The notes under the pieces: generated by a model
The model's input: only the letters and a program-made list of their open reading frames with translations
Databases searched by the model: none
Told to the model about the DNA's origin: nothing
Assembly (NCBI GenBank): GCA_945901215.1
Contig: CAMDKE010000077.1
Coordinates: 1-10,105 of the forward strand
Reading direction: 5' to 3'
DNA from: Comamonas sp. lk
GTDB taxonomy: Bacteria > Pseudomonadota > Gammaproteobacteria > Burkholderiales > Burkholderiaceae_C
Length of the DNA: 10,105 nucleotides
Shown here: piece after piece, positions 1 through 6,975 of the stretch
How positions within the stretch are numbered: the first letter of the stretch is position 1
Layout of the letters: the number at the start of each line of letters is the position of its first letter
Translations under genes and position numbers: made by a program

Positions 1-158
1 GGGGCGACAGCGTCTACGCACCCAGCAACCCGTTTCGCCCCTTTTGCAGTTCGCGCTGCAAGTCTTTGGATTTGGGCGCCTGGGCAAGCGAGTCGTTTCG
101 GCTGCCCGATGGTAGTACGCCCGAGCCCACCGCCCCAGCCGATACGACCCTCCAGTAA
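1..158 (+). CDS. yacG: YacG, zinc-binding DNA gyrase inhibitor family (3' part, N-terminus outside window)
   Basis: Only the C-terminal 51 codons are visible, read from base 3 and ending in TAA at 156-158. The visible protein contains PFCSSRCKSLDLGAWASESF, the diagnostic second half of the YacG zinc finger. The second Cys pair is C-x3-C, followed by the (K/D)LGxWA.E.Y/F signature. The first C-x2-C pair would lie a few residues upstream of the window edge. YacG proteins are about 60-70 residues, so roughly 12-18 residues are missing. In E. coli YacG binds one zinc and the GyrB C-terminal region and inhibits gyrase; that role is inferred here from the family. The tail after the finger is Pro/Thr/Ala-rich and probably disordered. 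The gene converges on mutT with a 24-base gap and has no recognisable T-tract terminator. Confidence 0.88.
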   Translation, partial: GDSVYAPSNPFRPFCSSRCKSLDLGAWASESFRLPDGSTPEPTAPADTTLQ

Positions 159-182
159 GTCCGGACAGAGGCCCCTCGTAAC

Positions 183-656
183 TCAGTGCTTGGGTGATGG
201 CTGCTCGGCTTTGAGCCAATCCAGCACGGGCAGCGTGCCGGGCAACACGGGGCTGACGGTCACGGGCAAAAACTGCCATTGCGCGCTTTGTTGTTCTTTC
301 ATTTGCAGCTCGCCCGTCCAGGCGGTGACCTTGTAAAAATGCAGGCGCACCAAGGCGTGGGGGTAATCCACCATTTCAACCTTCCAAGGCGTTGCCACAG
401 ACACGGTGATGCCCAGCTCTTCATGCAACTCCCGCGCCAGTGCCTGCGCCACGGACTCACCCGGCTCCACCTTGCCGCCGGGAAACTCCCAGTAGCCGGC
501 GTACGGCCTGCCCGCAGGCCGCGATGTCATCAAAAAACCTTGGCCCTGGCGCAGCAGCACACCGACGGCCACCTCCACAACCGCCCGAAGCGCACTTGGC
601 TCGCGCGCAATCTCCGGATTGGCAAGCAAAGGTGGGCGCACGGCCTGCGAACTCAT
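183..656 (-). CDS. mutT: MutT-type Nudix hydrolase (8-oxo-dGTP diphosphatase)
   Basis: The protein has 157 residues and carries a perfect Nudix box, Gx5Ex7REUxEExGU, at about residues 61-83 (G61, E67, R75, E76, E79, E80). This is preceded by the MutT-like stretch RPAGRPYAGYWEFPGGK. MutT hydrolyses 8-oxo-dGTP to the monophosphate in the cytoplasm, keeping oxidised guanine out of DNA. The exact substrate here is inferred, because other small Nudix enzymes look similar. An open frame extends further upstream to 884, but that extension lies inside the ATPase gene. I chose the ATG at 656 because it overlaps the ATPase stop codon as ATGA, and it gives a normal length with a modest N-terminal tail of about 24 residues before the fold (E. 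coli MutT is 129 residues). No strong ribosome binding site precedes it, so translation is probably coupled to the upstream gene. It is the last gene of the secA operon and converges on yacG. Confidence 0.9.
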   Translation of the reverse strand: MSSQAVRPPLLANPEIAREPSALRAVVEVAVGVLLRQGQGFLMTSRPAGRPYAGYWEFPGGKVEPGESVAQALARELHEELGITVSVATPWKVEMVDYPHALVRLHFYKVTAWTGELQMKEQQSAQWQFLPVTVSPVLPGTLPVLDWLKAEQPSPKH

Positions 657-1561
657 GGCCCGGCAGAAGCGGCGCCCGTTCCGGGGACTGAGGGCTGGCG
701 CCCAGCGTAGTCTTTTGCAAACTGCCAGGCCACGCGACCCGTGCGCGAACCGCGCTCCAGTGCCCAAATCAGCGCCTGCGGCCGTGCTTGCAGCACCCGC
801 TCGGGCGATACCCCCAAGGCGCTGAGCCACTGGGCAGCAATGTGCAAGTACTCGTCCTGGGTGAATGGGTAGAAACTCACCCACAGACCAAAACGTTCTG
901 AAAGGGAAATTTTCTCTTCTACCCCCTCGCCCGGATGCACCTCGCCACTGTCGGTGTGGGTGTAGCTCAGATTTTCTGCCATGTACTCGGGCAAGAGGTG
1001 GCGCCGGTTGCTGGTGGCGTAAATCAGCACGTTGGCCGAGGTTTCGGACACGGATCCGTCGAGCACCGATTTCAATGCTTTGTACCCCGCTTCGCCTTGG
1101 TCAAAGCTCAGGTCATCGCAAAAAATCAGAAACTTTTCGGACCGCGTGGCGACGATTTCAACGATGTCGGGCAAGTCCACCAAATGCTCTTTGTCGACCT
1201 CAATCAGGCGCAAACCCTGATTGCAATAGGTATTGAGGCATGCCCGCACCAGCGAGGACTTGCCCGTGCCGCGCGCACCGGTCAGCAGCACGTTGTTGGC
1301 TGTCAGGCCGGCGACGAATTGCGCGGTGTTGCGGCGGATTTTTTCTTTTTGAACGTCAACTTCCTGCAGGTCTTCGAGCCGCATGGCACCCACCTGGCGC
1401 ACCGGGACGATATACCCTTGGCCGGAGACCCTTTTTCGGTAGCGAAAAGCAATCGCTTGGTCCCAATCGGGCTGCTCAATATCCAAGCGCAGGGCGGACT
1501 CGACGCGGTCCATGAAGCGCTCTGCGCGGGCCAAAAAAGCGGCCAACCGGTGGTCGTTCAC
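653..1561 (-). CDS. DUF815-family AAA+ ATPase of unknown function
   Basis: The product is a predicted cytoplasmic ATPase of 302 residues with a GTG start. Visible motifs, in order: Walker A GARGTGKS (95-102), Walker B LIFCDD (145-150), sensor-1-like YATSNRRH (N185), a candidate arginine finger in LSERFG (R223), and a sensor-2-like GSRTGRVAWQF (271-281). The N-terminal 90 residues include the family's Y-x-VRQVGAMRLEDL-type linker. This matches the DUF815 family, found widely in proteobacteria, for which I know no established function. No membrane segment or signal peptide is visible. An open frame continues upstream to 1630, but the GTG at 1561 is favoured. AAGGAG (1574-1569) sits 7 bases before it, and this start avoids overlap with argJ. 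The gene begins 11 bases after argJ and its stop overlaps the mutT start. The nucleotide-binding residues all look intact, so it should be an active ATPase. Confidence 0.88.
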   Translation of the reverse strand: MNDHRLAAFLARAERFMDRVESALRLDIEQPDWDQAIAFRYRKRVSGQGYIVPVRQVGAMRLEDLQEVDVQKEKIRRNTAQFVAGLTANNVLLTGARGTGKSSLVRACLNTYCNQGLRLIEVDKEHLVDLPDIVEIVATRSEKFLIFCDDLSFDQGEAGYKALKSVLDGSVSETSANVLIYATSNRRHLLPEYMAENLSYTHTDSGEVHPGEGVEEKISLSERFGLWVSFYPFTQDEYLHIAAQWLSALGVSPERVLQARPQALIWALERGSRTGRVAWQFAKDYAGRQPSVPGTGAASAGP

Positions 1562-1568
1562 GCGTGCT

Positions 1569-1574
1569 CTCCTT
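1569..1574 (-). promoter_or_regulatory. Ribosome binding site of the DUF815 ATPase gene
   Basis: On the minus strand AAGGAG lies 7 bases before the GTG at 1561. Its first two A bases are also the last two bases of the argJ TAA stop. It decides the GTG start over the longer open frame and indicates translational coupling to argJ. Confidence 0.75.
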
Positions 1575-2802
1575 AAGACCGGTAATCGGCGTTGATGGTG
1601 ACGTAGTCGTGGCTGAGGTCGCAAGTCCACACCGTGTGGCCGGCCTGCCCGCGACCGAGTTCGACCCGCACTTTAATCTCGCTTTGTAGCATCACGCGCT
1701 GGCCGTCGGACTCTGCGTAGTCCGGGTTGCGCCCGCCGCGCGTGGCGACGTGTACGTCATCCAGGTAGAGCTCGATGCCGCTCTGGTCTAAATCGGCAAT
1801 ACCGGCGTACCCGACGGCGGCCAGAATGCGTCCCAGATTGGGGTCACTGGCAAAAAAAGCCGTTTTAACCAGCGGGGAATGCGCAATCGCATAGGCCACC
1901 AGGCTGCATTCATCGCGCGTACGGCCCCCGCTGACCTCGACGGTGATGAACTTGGTGGCGCCCTCGCCGTCGCGCACGATGGCGTGCGCCAATTGCCGGG
2001 CAACACCAAGCAATGCTGCAAACAAGGCTCGGCCGTCGGCGCTGTCCAGCGAATCAATGGGGGGGTTGCTCCCTTGGTTGGACGCCACTAGCACCAAAGA
2101 GTCGTTGGTCGAGGTGTCGCCATCAATCGTGACGCAGTTAAAGGACTCCTGGGCCAGCGCCAGCGCCAGCGGCTGCATCAGGCTTTGGGCCACGCAGGCG
2201 TCGGTTGCCAAAAAACCCAGCATGGTCGCCATATTGGGACGGATCATGCCCGCCCCCTTGCTGATACCGGTCACGCTAACCGTCTTGCCACCTACAAGCG
2301 CCTGCGCGCCATAGGCCTTGGGTACCGTGTCGGTGGTCATGATGGCAAGGGCAGCCTGCATCCAGTTCTCAGTATGGGCATCCGCAATGGCCGCATCCAA
2401 GCCCGCAATGATGCGGTCAACGGGCAGCGGCTCCATGATGACGCCGGTGGAAAAAGGCAAGACTTGGGTCGCATCTATTCCCAGACGCTGGGCCAGGGCG
2501 GCGCAGCTGCTGTGCGCGCGTGCCAAACCGTCGGCACCGGTGCCGGCATTGGCGTTGCCGGTGTTGACCAGCAACGCACGTACGCCCTTGCCAGCGGCCA
2601 GGTGCTGCTGGCACACCTGGACCGGCGCGGCGCAGAAACGGTTGGTGGTGAACACCCCTGCCACGCTGGCGCCGGCATCGAGCAAGAAAACTGACACATC
2701 CTTACGGCCTTGCTTGCGCACACCGGCTTGCGTCACGCCCACGCGCACACCGGCGATGGGGTAAAGGGTCGCCGGGTCCGGCGGTGGCAGATTGACGGGC
2801 AT
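1573..2802 (-). CDS. argJ: Bifunctional glutamate N-acetyltransferase / amino-acid acetyltransferase ArgJ
   Basis: ArgJ transfers the acetyl group from N-acetylornithine to glutamate (the recycling step of arginine biosynthesis). Bifunctional forms also use acetyl-CoA to make N-acetylglutamate. The protein has 409 residues, the family's usual length. Key features seen: the oxyanion-hole motif FSTGVI (T119, G120), the self-cleavage motif KGAGMIRPNMATMLGF with the scissile bond expected between A192 and T193 (T193 becomes the N-terminal nucleophile of the beta chain), and the conserved C-terminal end YVTINADYRS. Start: the ATG at 2802 is preceded by TAAGGA, 6 bases away, overlapping the secA stop. 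Whether it is mono- or bifunctional cannot be decided from the sequence; a full ArgBCDJ set elsewhere in the genome is expected. A run of seven G (2059-2065, plus strand) and a triple GCCAGC repeat lie inside the gene without disturbing the frame. Confidence 0.96.
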   Translation of the reverse strand: MPVNLPPPDPATLYPIAGVRVGVTQAGVRKQGRKDVSVFLLDAGASVAGVFTTNRFCAAPVQVCQQHLAAGKGVRALLVNTGNANAGTGADGLARAHSSCAALAQRLGIDATQVLPFSTGVIMEPLPVDRIIAGLDAAIADAHTENWMQAALAIMTTDTVPKAYGAQALVGGKTVSVTGISKGAGMIRPNMATMLGFLATDACVAQSLMQPLALALAQESFNCVTIDGDTSTNDSLVLVASNQGSNPPIDSLDSADGRALFAALLGVARQLAHAIVRDGEGATKFITVEVSGGRTRDECSLVAYAIAHSPLVKTAFFASDPNLGRILAAVGYAGIADLDQSGIELYLDDVHVATRGGRNPDYAESDGQRVMLQSEIKVRVELGRGQAGHTVWTCDLSHDYVTINADYRS

Positions 2803-2808
2803 GGCGTG

Positions 2809-2814
2809 TCCTTA
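2809..2814 (-). promoter_or_regulatory. Ribosome binding site of argJ overlapping the secA stop
   Basis: On the minus strand TAAGGA occupies 2814-2809. Its TAA is the stop codon of secA, and the argJ ATG follows 6 bases later. Ribosomes ending secA therefore stop directly on the argJ initiation site. Confidence 0.72.
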
Positions 2815-5568
2815 TGCGAGTTTGCCGTGGCAGTGCTTGTATTTCTTAGCGCTGCCGCAGGGGCAGGGCTCGTTACGGCCCACCCGAGGCAGGTCTGGCC
2901 TCGCGGCGGCGCTCGGAGCAGGCGCCGCCTGCGTAACCTGCGCTTCGCCCGTTTCCGTGGGTGCGGTGTAGGTGATGTTGCTGATATTTTCGGCGCGCGA
3001 CTCCAGGGCCAAGGCGGCTTCATCAATCTGTTCTGCGGACTGGATGCGAACCGTCATGAGCGTCTTGGTGACCTCGTTCTTGACCGAATCGAGCATTTGG
3101 CCAAACAACTCGAAGGCTTCACGCTTGTACTCTTGCTTGGGCTGCTTTTGGGCGTAACCACGTAAATGGATGCCTTGGCGCAGGTAATCCAAGGAGCTCA
3201 AATGGTCGCGCCACTGGCTGTCAATTGTCTGCAAAAGCACCATGCGCTCAAAGTGGGTGAAGCTTTCCGCGCCCACTAGAGTCAGTTTTTCCTCAAACGC
3301 AGCATGGGCTGCGGCCACCACAGCGGCGAGCACATCCTCACCCGTAATGGACGATGCAGCGGCAATCTGGGCCACCAAATCGATCTCCAGACGCCACTCG
3401 GCGGTCAGCGCCTGCTGGAGCGACGCGATGTCCCACTGCTCCTCCATCGACTCCGGCGGGACAAACTGGTGCACCAGATCCTCAAAACTACCTTCACGAA
3501 GGGACTTCACCTGGGCGCTGAGGTCTTGTGCGTCCAAAATCGCGTTGCGCTGCTGATAAATCACCTTGCGCTGGTCGTTGGACACGTCGTCGTACTCCAG
3601 CAACTGCTTGCGCATGTCAAAGTTGCGCGCCTCAACCTTGCGCTGGGCGCTCTCGATGCTGCGGGTGACGATGCCGGCCTCAATGGCCTCGCCTTCGGGC
3701 ATTTTCAGCCGGTCCATGATGGACTTGACCCGGTCACCGGCAAAAATGCGCATCAGCGAATCGTCCAGGCTTAAGTAAAAGCGCGATGAGCCCGGGTCTC
3801 CCTGGCGGCCCGAGCGGCCGCGCAGCTGGTTGTCAATGCGGCGCGATTCATGGCGCTCAGTGGCAATGATGCGCAAGCCACCCAGCGCGGTGATGGCATC
3901 GTGGTCGACCTTCCATTGGGCCTTAATCGCCGCCACTCTGGTGCTCTTGGTGGTGTCGTCCAGAGCCTCGTCGCTCAGCACCTCCCCCACGGCTTTTTCA
4001 ATGTTGCCACCTAGTACGATGTCCGTCCCGCGCCCGGCCATATTGGTGGCAATGGTGATCATCTTGGCGCGTCCAGCCTGGGCCACGATATCAGCCTCGC
4101 GGGCGTGCTGCTTGGCGTTGAGCACTTGGTGCGGCAAGCCTTCTTTCGTCAACAACTCAGCGATGATTTCTGAGTTTTCGATGGACGTGGTGCCTACGAG
4201 CACCGGCTGACCACGTTCATAACACTCACGGATATCCGCAATGGCCGCCACATATTTTTCGCTCGTAGTTTTGTACACACGGTCGAGCTGGTCTTCGCGC
4301 CGGCTGATGCGGTTGGGCGGAATGACCACGGTCTCCAGACCATAAATCTCTTGAAACTCGTAGGCTTCGGTGTCGGCCGTTCCGGTCATTCCCGCGAGCT
4401 TGTTGTACAGCCGGAAGTAGTTTTGGAACGTGATGGACGCCATCGTCTGGTTTTCTGCCTGGATGGCCACGCCTTCTTTGGCCTCGACCGCCTGGTGCAG
4501 GCCATCGCTCCAGCGCCGCCCGGTCATTAGGCGGCCGGTGAATTCGTCCACGATAACGATTTCACCCTCTTGCACCACATAGTGCTGGTCGCGGTGGAAC
4601 AGGTGGTTGGCCCGCAGCGCGGCATACAGGTGGTGCATCAGCGTGATATTGGCCGGGTCGTACAGCGACGAGCCCGCCGGAATCAACCCCAAGCCGGCGA
4701 GCAACTGTTCGGCGCTTTCATGGCCATCTTCGGTCAGCACGATCTGCTGGGACTTTTCATCCACGGTGAAATCACCCGCAGTGATGACGCCCTCGCCGGT
4801 GCGCAAATCCAGCTCGCCTTCTTGGCGCTTGAGCGCGGGTACCACGGTGTTGATGGCGATATAGACCGCAGTATGGTCCTCAGCCTGGCCGCTGATGATG
4901 AGCGGCGTGCGCGCCTCGTCAATCAAAATGGAGTCGACCTCGTCGACGATGGCAAAGTTCAGTCCGCGCTGCACCCGGTCCTTAATCTCGTAGACCATGT
5001 TGTCGCGCAGGTAGTCAAAACCGTATTCGTTATTGGTCCCGTAGGTTATGTCGGCCTGGTACGCTGCCTGCTTTTCTTCGCGGGGTACATGGGGCGTGTT
5101 GATGCCCACCGAAAGCCCCAGGAACTCGTACAGCTGACCCATCCAGCGCGCATCGCGGCTGGCTAGGTAGTCATTGACGGTGACGACGTGCACGCCCTTG
5201 CCGGTAAGGGCATTGAGGTAAACCGGCAAGGTCGCGGTCAGGGTTTTCCCCTCGCCGGTTCCCATTTCCGAGATTTTTCCGTGGTGCAGCGACATGCCCC
5301 CCAGCAACTGCACATCAAAGTGGCGCATCTTCATCACCCGCTTGCAGCCTTCGCGCACAACGGCAAAGGCCTCGGGCAGCAGTGCATCCAAGCTCTCGCC
5401 TGCTTCCACCCGCGCCTTGAATTCGTCCGTCTTGGCGCGCAGCGCTTCATCACTCAATTGTTCGTACGTCGGCTCCAGGGAATTGATGCGCACCACACTG
5501 GCACGGTATTGCTTGAGCAAACGGTCGTTTCGGCTTCCAAAAAACCGGGTCAAAAATGATAGTGGCAT
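2812..5568 (-). CDS. secA: Protein translocase motor ATPase SecA
   Basis: SecA is the peripheral membrane ATPase that pushes unfolded preproteins through SecYEG. The protein is 918 residues. Visible landmarks: the N-terminal FGSRNDRLLKQYR, Walker A MGTGEGKT (102-109), TYGTNNEYGFDYLRDN (175-190), the DEAD-type Walker B DEVD (209-212) followed by SILIDEARTPLIISG, the second-motor motifs MAGRGTDIVLGGN and GRSGRQGDPGSSRFYLSLDD, and the C-terminal zinc finger CPCG...HCH with ligands C902, C904, C913 and H914. That finger normally binds SecB and phospholipid. The open frame can be extended seven codons to a TTG at 5589. I chose the ATG at 5568 because MPLSFLTRFFGSRNDR matches the usual start of related SecA proteins. 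No Shine-Dalgarno is seen at this ATG. It is the first gene of the secA-argJ-ATPase-mutT operon, 138 bases after the M23 peptidase gene. Confidence 0.97.
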   Translation of the reverse strand: MPLSFLTRFFGSRNDRLLKQYRASVVRINSLEPTYEQLSDEALRAKTDEFKARVEAGESLDALLPEAFAVVREGCKRVMKMRHFDVQLLGGMSLHHGKISEMGTGEGKTLTATLPVYLNALTGKGVHVVTVNDYLASRDARWMGQLYEFLGLSVGINTPHVPREEKQAAYQADITYGTNNEYGFDYLRDNMVYEIKDRVQRGLNFAIVDEVDSILIDEARTPLIISGQAEDHTAVYIAINTVVPALKRQEGELDLRTGEGVITAGDFTVDEKSQQIVLTEDGHESAEQLLAGLGLIPAGSSLYDPANITLMHHLYAALRANHLFHRDQHYVVQEGEIVIVDEFTGRLMTGRRWSDGLHQAVEAKEGVAIQAENQTMASITFQNYFRLYNKLAGMTGTADTEAYEFQEIYGLETVVIPPNRISRREDQLDRVYKTTSEKYVAAIADIRECYERGQPVLVGTTSIENSEIIAELLTKEGLPHQVLNAKQHAREADIVAQAGRAKMITIATNMAGRGTDIVLGGNIEKAVGEVLSDEALDDTTKSTRVAAIKAQWKVDHDAITALGGLRIIATERHESRRIDNQLRGRSGRQGDPGSSRFYLSLDDSLMRIFAGDRVKSIMDRLKMPEGEAIEAGIVTRSIESAQRKVEARNFDMRKQLLEYDDVSNDQRKVIYQQRNAILDAQDLSAQVKSLREGSFEDLVHQFVPPESMEEQWDIASLQQALTAEWRLEIDLVAQIAAASSITGEDVLAAVVAAAHAAFEEKLTLVGAESFTHFERMVLLQTIDSQWRDHLSSLDYLRQGIHLRGYAQKQPKQEYKREAFELFGQMLDSVKNEVTKTLMTVRIQSAEQIDEAALALESRAENISNITYTAPTETGEAQVTQAAPAPSAAARPDLPRVGRNEPCPCGSAKKYKHCHGKLA

Positions 5569-5695
5569 GGGTACGATACGGTGCTGCAAGCCTTATGGGA
5601 AGCAGACCCGCGCAGTCCTTTTGGTAGTCGGTATTCAGGGAAGTGGTGTGAAAGGCCTGCGTCGCTCTACATACAACCGCGTAGCCCGCCACAGG

Positions 5696-5721
5696 AAGCC
5701 GCGATTTTAACGTTGCGGCTT
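5696..5721 (-). repeat. Short inverted repeat over the stop codon of the M23 peptidase gene
   Basis: AAGCCGC (5696-5702) and GCGGCTT (5715-5721) are perfect 7-base complements around a 12-base AT-rich loop that holds the TAA stop of the M23 gene. No T-tract follows on either strand, so it is not a classic intrinsic terminator. It could be an RNA stem-loop that slows read-through towards secA, or it could be chance. Confidence 0.3.
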
Positions 5722-6639
5722 GGTGAGGGCGGTAGCTGTTCCCATGCGCAAAAATTTCTGGGGGTCTTGGGGCACGCCGCGCACCAGCACCTCAAAATGC
5801 AGGTGCGGCCCGGTGGAGCGGCCCGTGTTGCCGACTTCAGCAATTTTTTGTCCGCGCTTGATGATGTCGCCCTTTTTGACCAGGCTGCGTGACAAATGGG
5901 CATAGCGGGTCAGCAAATCATTGCCATGGTCGACTTCAACCAGGTTGCCGTACTGGGGGTGCGCCTCTTGCCCCACAACCACGCCACCCGCAGCGGAAAA
6001 AATCGGCGTCCCAACAGGGGCCGGAAAATCAAGTCCATCGTGCAGGGCGGACATGCCGCTAAATGGGTCTATGCGCCAGCCAAAGCCTGAGCCCACGCCC
6101 ACCGCGGGCACCGGTGACTGGGTCGGAATCATCATTTTCTTGATCTTTTGCTCAAAAAGGCGCGATTCGATCACGGTCATGATGTCGTTGCGCCGACCCG
6201 TTGTCTGCTCGATTTGCTCCAAAGTCGCTTGCAGCTCCTGCATGGTCAGGTCGCGCCCCAGTACCAAGGCGCCGCCTTGGCCCGCCGGACCTTTGACGGC
6301 TGCAGGATCCAAACCAGCCAAGCCCGATACCCGTTCGGCCAAGGACTCCATTTGCAAGAGCTTGGCTTGCATCTCGCCCATGCGCTTGGCCATGACCTCG
6401 ATGTTTTCCCGCAAAAAACGGTCTCTTTGGTCAAATTCATCTTTGACCACCAGACGCATCACCGAGCTGATCACAGGCCAGCCGTCACGCGCGCCCTTGA
6501 GCAAAATCCAATGGTAAATCCCGGCAGAGACCAGCGTCACGGCAAGAAAAAAACCAGCCAAACCCAGGGCCAAAGTTGCGCCACTCATTTGCAGTACGTA
6601 GCTCTTGGTGAGCCGGGGATCCGTGATAATGAGTTGCAT
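5707..6639 (-). CDS. Membrane-anchored M23 (LytM) family metallopeptidase
   Basis: This is a predicted periplasmic peptidoglycan endopeptidase, or LytM regulator, of 310 residues. Layout: a short cytoplasmic N-terminus, one transmembrane anchor at about 20-45 (ATLALGLAGFFLAVTLVSAG), a charged, probably coiled-coil stretch at about 66-105, a second helical stretch at about 130-170, then the M23 domain at about 183-298. The zinc and catalytic residues of active M23 enzymes are all there: HDGLD (H200, D204), YAHLS (H248) and GPHLHFEV (H279, H281). It should therefore cleave peptide cross-links rather than only act as an activator such as EnvC or NlpD; that is an inference from the intact site. 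The ATG at 6639 is chosen because AAGG lies 9 bases upstream (6652-6649); a longer frame reaches 6699. It lies directly upstream of secA on the same strand and is divergent from the DUF721 gene, 24 bases between starts. No other gene symbol is justified. Confidence 0.92.
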   Translation of the reverse strand: MQLIITDPRLTKSYVLQMSGATLALGLAGFFLAVTLVSAGIYHWILLKGARDGWPVISSVMRLVVKDEFDQRDRFLRENIEVMAKRMGEMQAKLLQMESLAERVSGLAGLDPAAVKGPAGQGGALVLGRDLTMQELQATLEQIEQTTGRRNDIMTVIESRLFEQKIKKMMIPTQSPVPAVGVGSGFGWRIDPFSGMSALHDGLDFPAPVGTPIFSAAGGVVVGQEAHPQYGNLVEVDHGNDLLTRYAHLSRSLVKKGDIIKRGQKIAEVGNTGRSTGPHLHFEVLVRGVPQDPQKFLRMGTATALTKPQR

Positions 6640-6663
6640 GTGCACCGCCCTTGCTTGGTATAG
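6640..6663. promoter_or_regulatory. 24-base divergent gap between the M23 and DUF721 start codons
   Basis: The two genes start back to back and the gap holds only 24 bases. It contains the M23 ribosome binding site (AAGG, minus strand 6652-6649) and a TATAGA-like element at 6659-6664. That element abuts the DUF721 ATG too closely to be its own -10 box. The gap is too short for two promoters, so at least one promoter must lie inside the opposite gene. I could not identify a convincing -35/-10 pair. Confidence 0.45.
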
Positions 6664-6975
6664 ATGAGCCGCCTGTCTGCTTCCCTGTCGGTACTGCAAG
6701 CTGGCCTTAAGTCCCCTACTTTAGCGCGTCTGGCTGACTTGTCGGCCCAATCGCAAGCCCGACGCACCTGCATTGAACCCTTAATCCCTGTCTCTCTGCG
6801 CGCCGGCATCAGGGCCGGCCCGATCGAAGACGGCGTCTGGTGCCTGGTGGTGGACAACACGGCAGTTGCATCCAAGCTACGCCAACTGTTGCCCAAGTTG
6901 GAGTCCCACCTGAGGACCAAGGGCTGGGACGTGAGCGCCATACGCATCAAGGTCCGCAGCAGCGTTGCGGCCTAG
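6664..6975 (+). CDS. Small DUF721 (DciA-type) protein
   Basis: The protein has 103 residues and no signal peptide or membrane segment. The N-terminal half contains the family pattern SPTLARLADL followed by IEPLIPVSLRAGIRAGP. The core GVWCLVVDNTAVASKLRQLL, followed by a helix and GWDVSAIRIKV, matches DUF721. This is the domain of DciA, the widespread bacterial partner that helps load the replicative helicase DnaB. The short betaproteobacterial versions carry little beyond the domain. A role in helicase loading is therefore plausible but not shown here, and I withhold the symbol. An in-frame TAG immediately precedes the ATG at 6664, so this is the furthest possible start. The upstream ribosome binding site is weak. 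The gene is divergent from the M23 peptidase gene and is followed after 130 bases by choX on the same strand. Confidence 0.85.
   Translation: MSRLSASLSVLQAGLKSPTLARLADLSAQSQARRTCIEPLIPVSLRAGIRAGPIEDGVWCLVVDNTAVASKLRQLLPKLESHLRTKGWDVSAIRIKVRSSVAA

Noticed and set aside
657..884. Upstream extension of the mutT frame to 884
   Set aside because: It is wholly inside the ATPase gene and has no domain. The ATGA junction gives a better start.
2059..2065. Run of seven G (C on the coding strand) inside argJ, a possible phase-variation tract
   Set aside because: The frame is intact with full ArgJ motifs on both sides, a seven-base run is modest, and switching a biosynthetic gene makes little sense.
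2155..2175. Tandem GCCAGC repeat inside argJ
   Set aside because: It encodes a short LALALA stretch in a helix of ArgJ. Three copies are within normal codon-driven repetition.
4570..5166. Plus-strand open frame of 198 codons opposite secA
   Set aside because: It lies wholly within the conserved SecA motor region and shows no domain. It is a shadow caused by third-position GC bias.
5450..5692. Minus-strand open frame of 80 codons (GTG start at 5692) upstream of and overlapping the secA start, possibly a SecM-like leader peptide
   Set aside because: It has no ribosome binding site and no signal-peptide or arrest-motif look. About half of it runs out of frame through secA coding sequence, as chance frames do in GC-rich DNA.
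6634..6664. TTGCAT ... TATAGA as a promoter for the DUF721 gene
   Set aside because: The -10-like element touches the ATG, so a transcript from it would start after the start codon; the -35 match is poor and the spacing is about 19.
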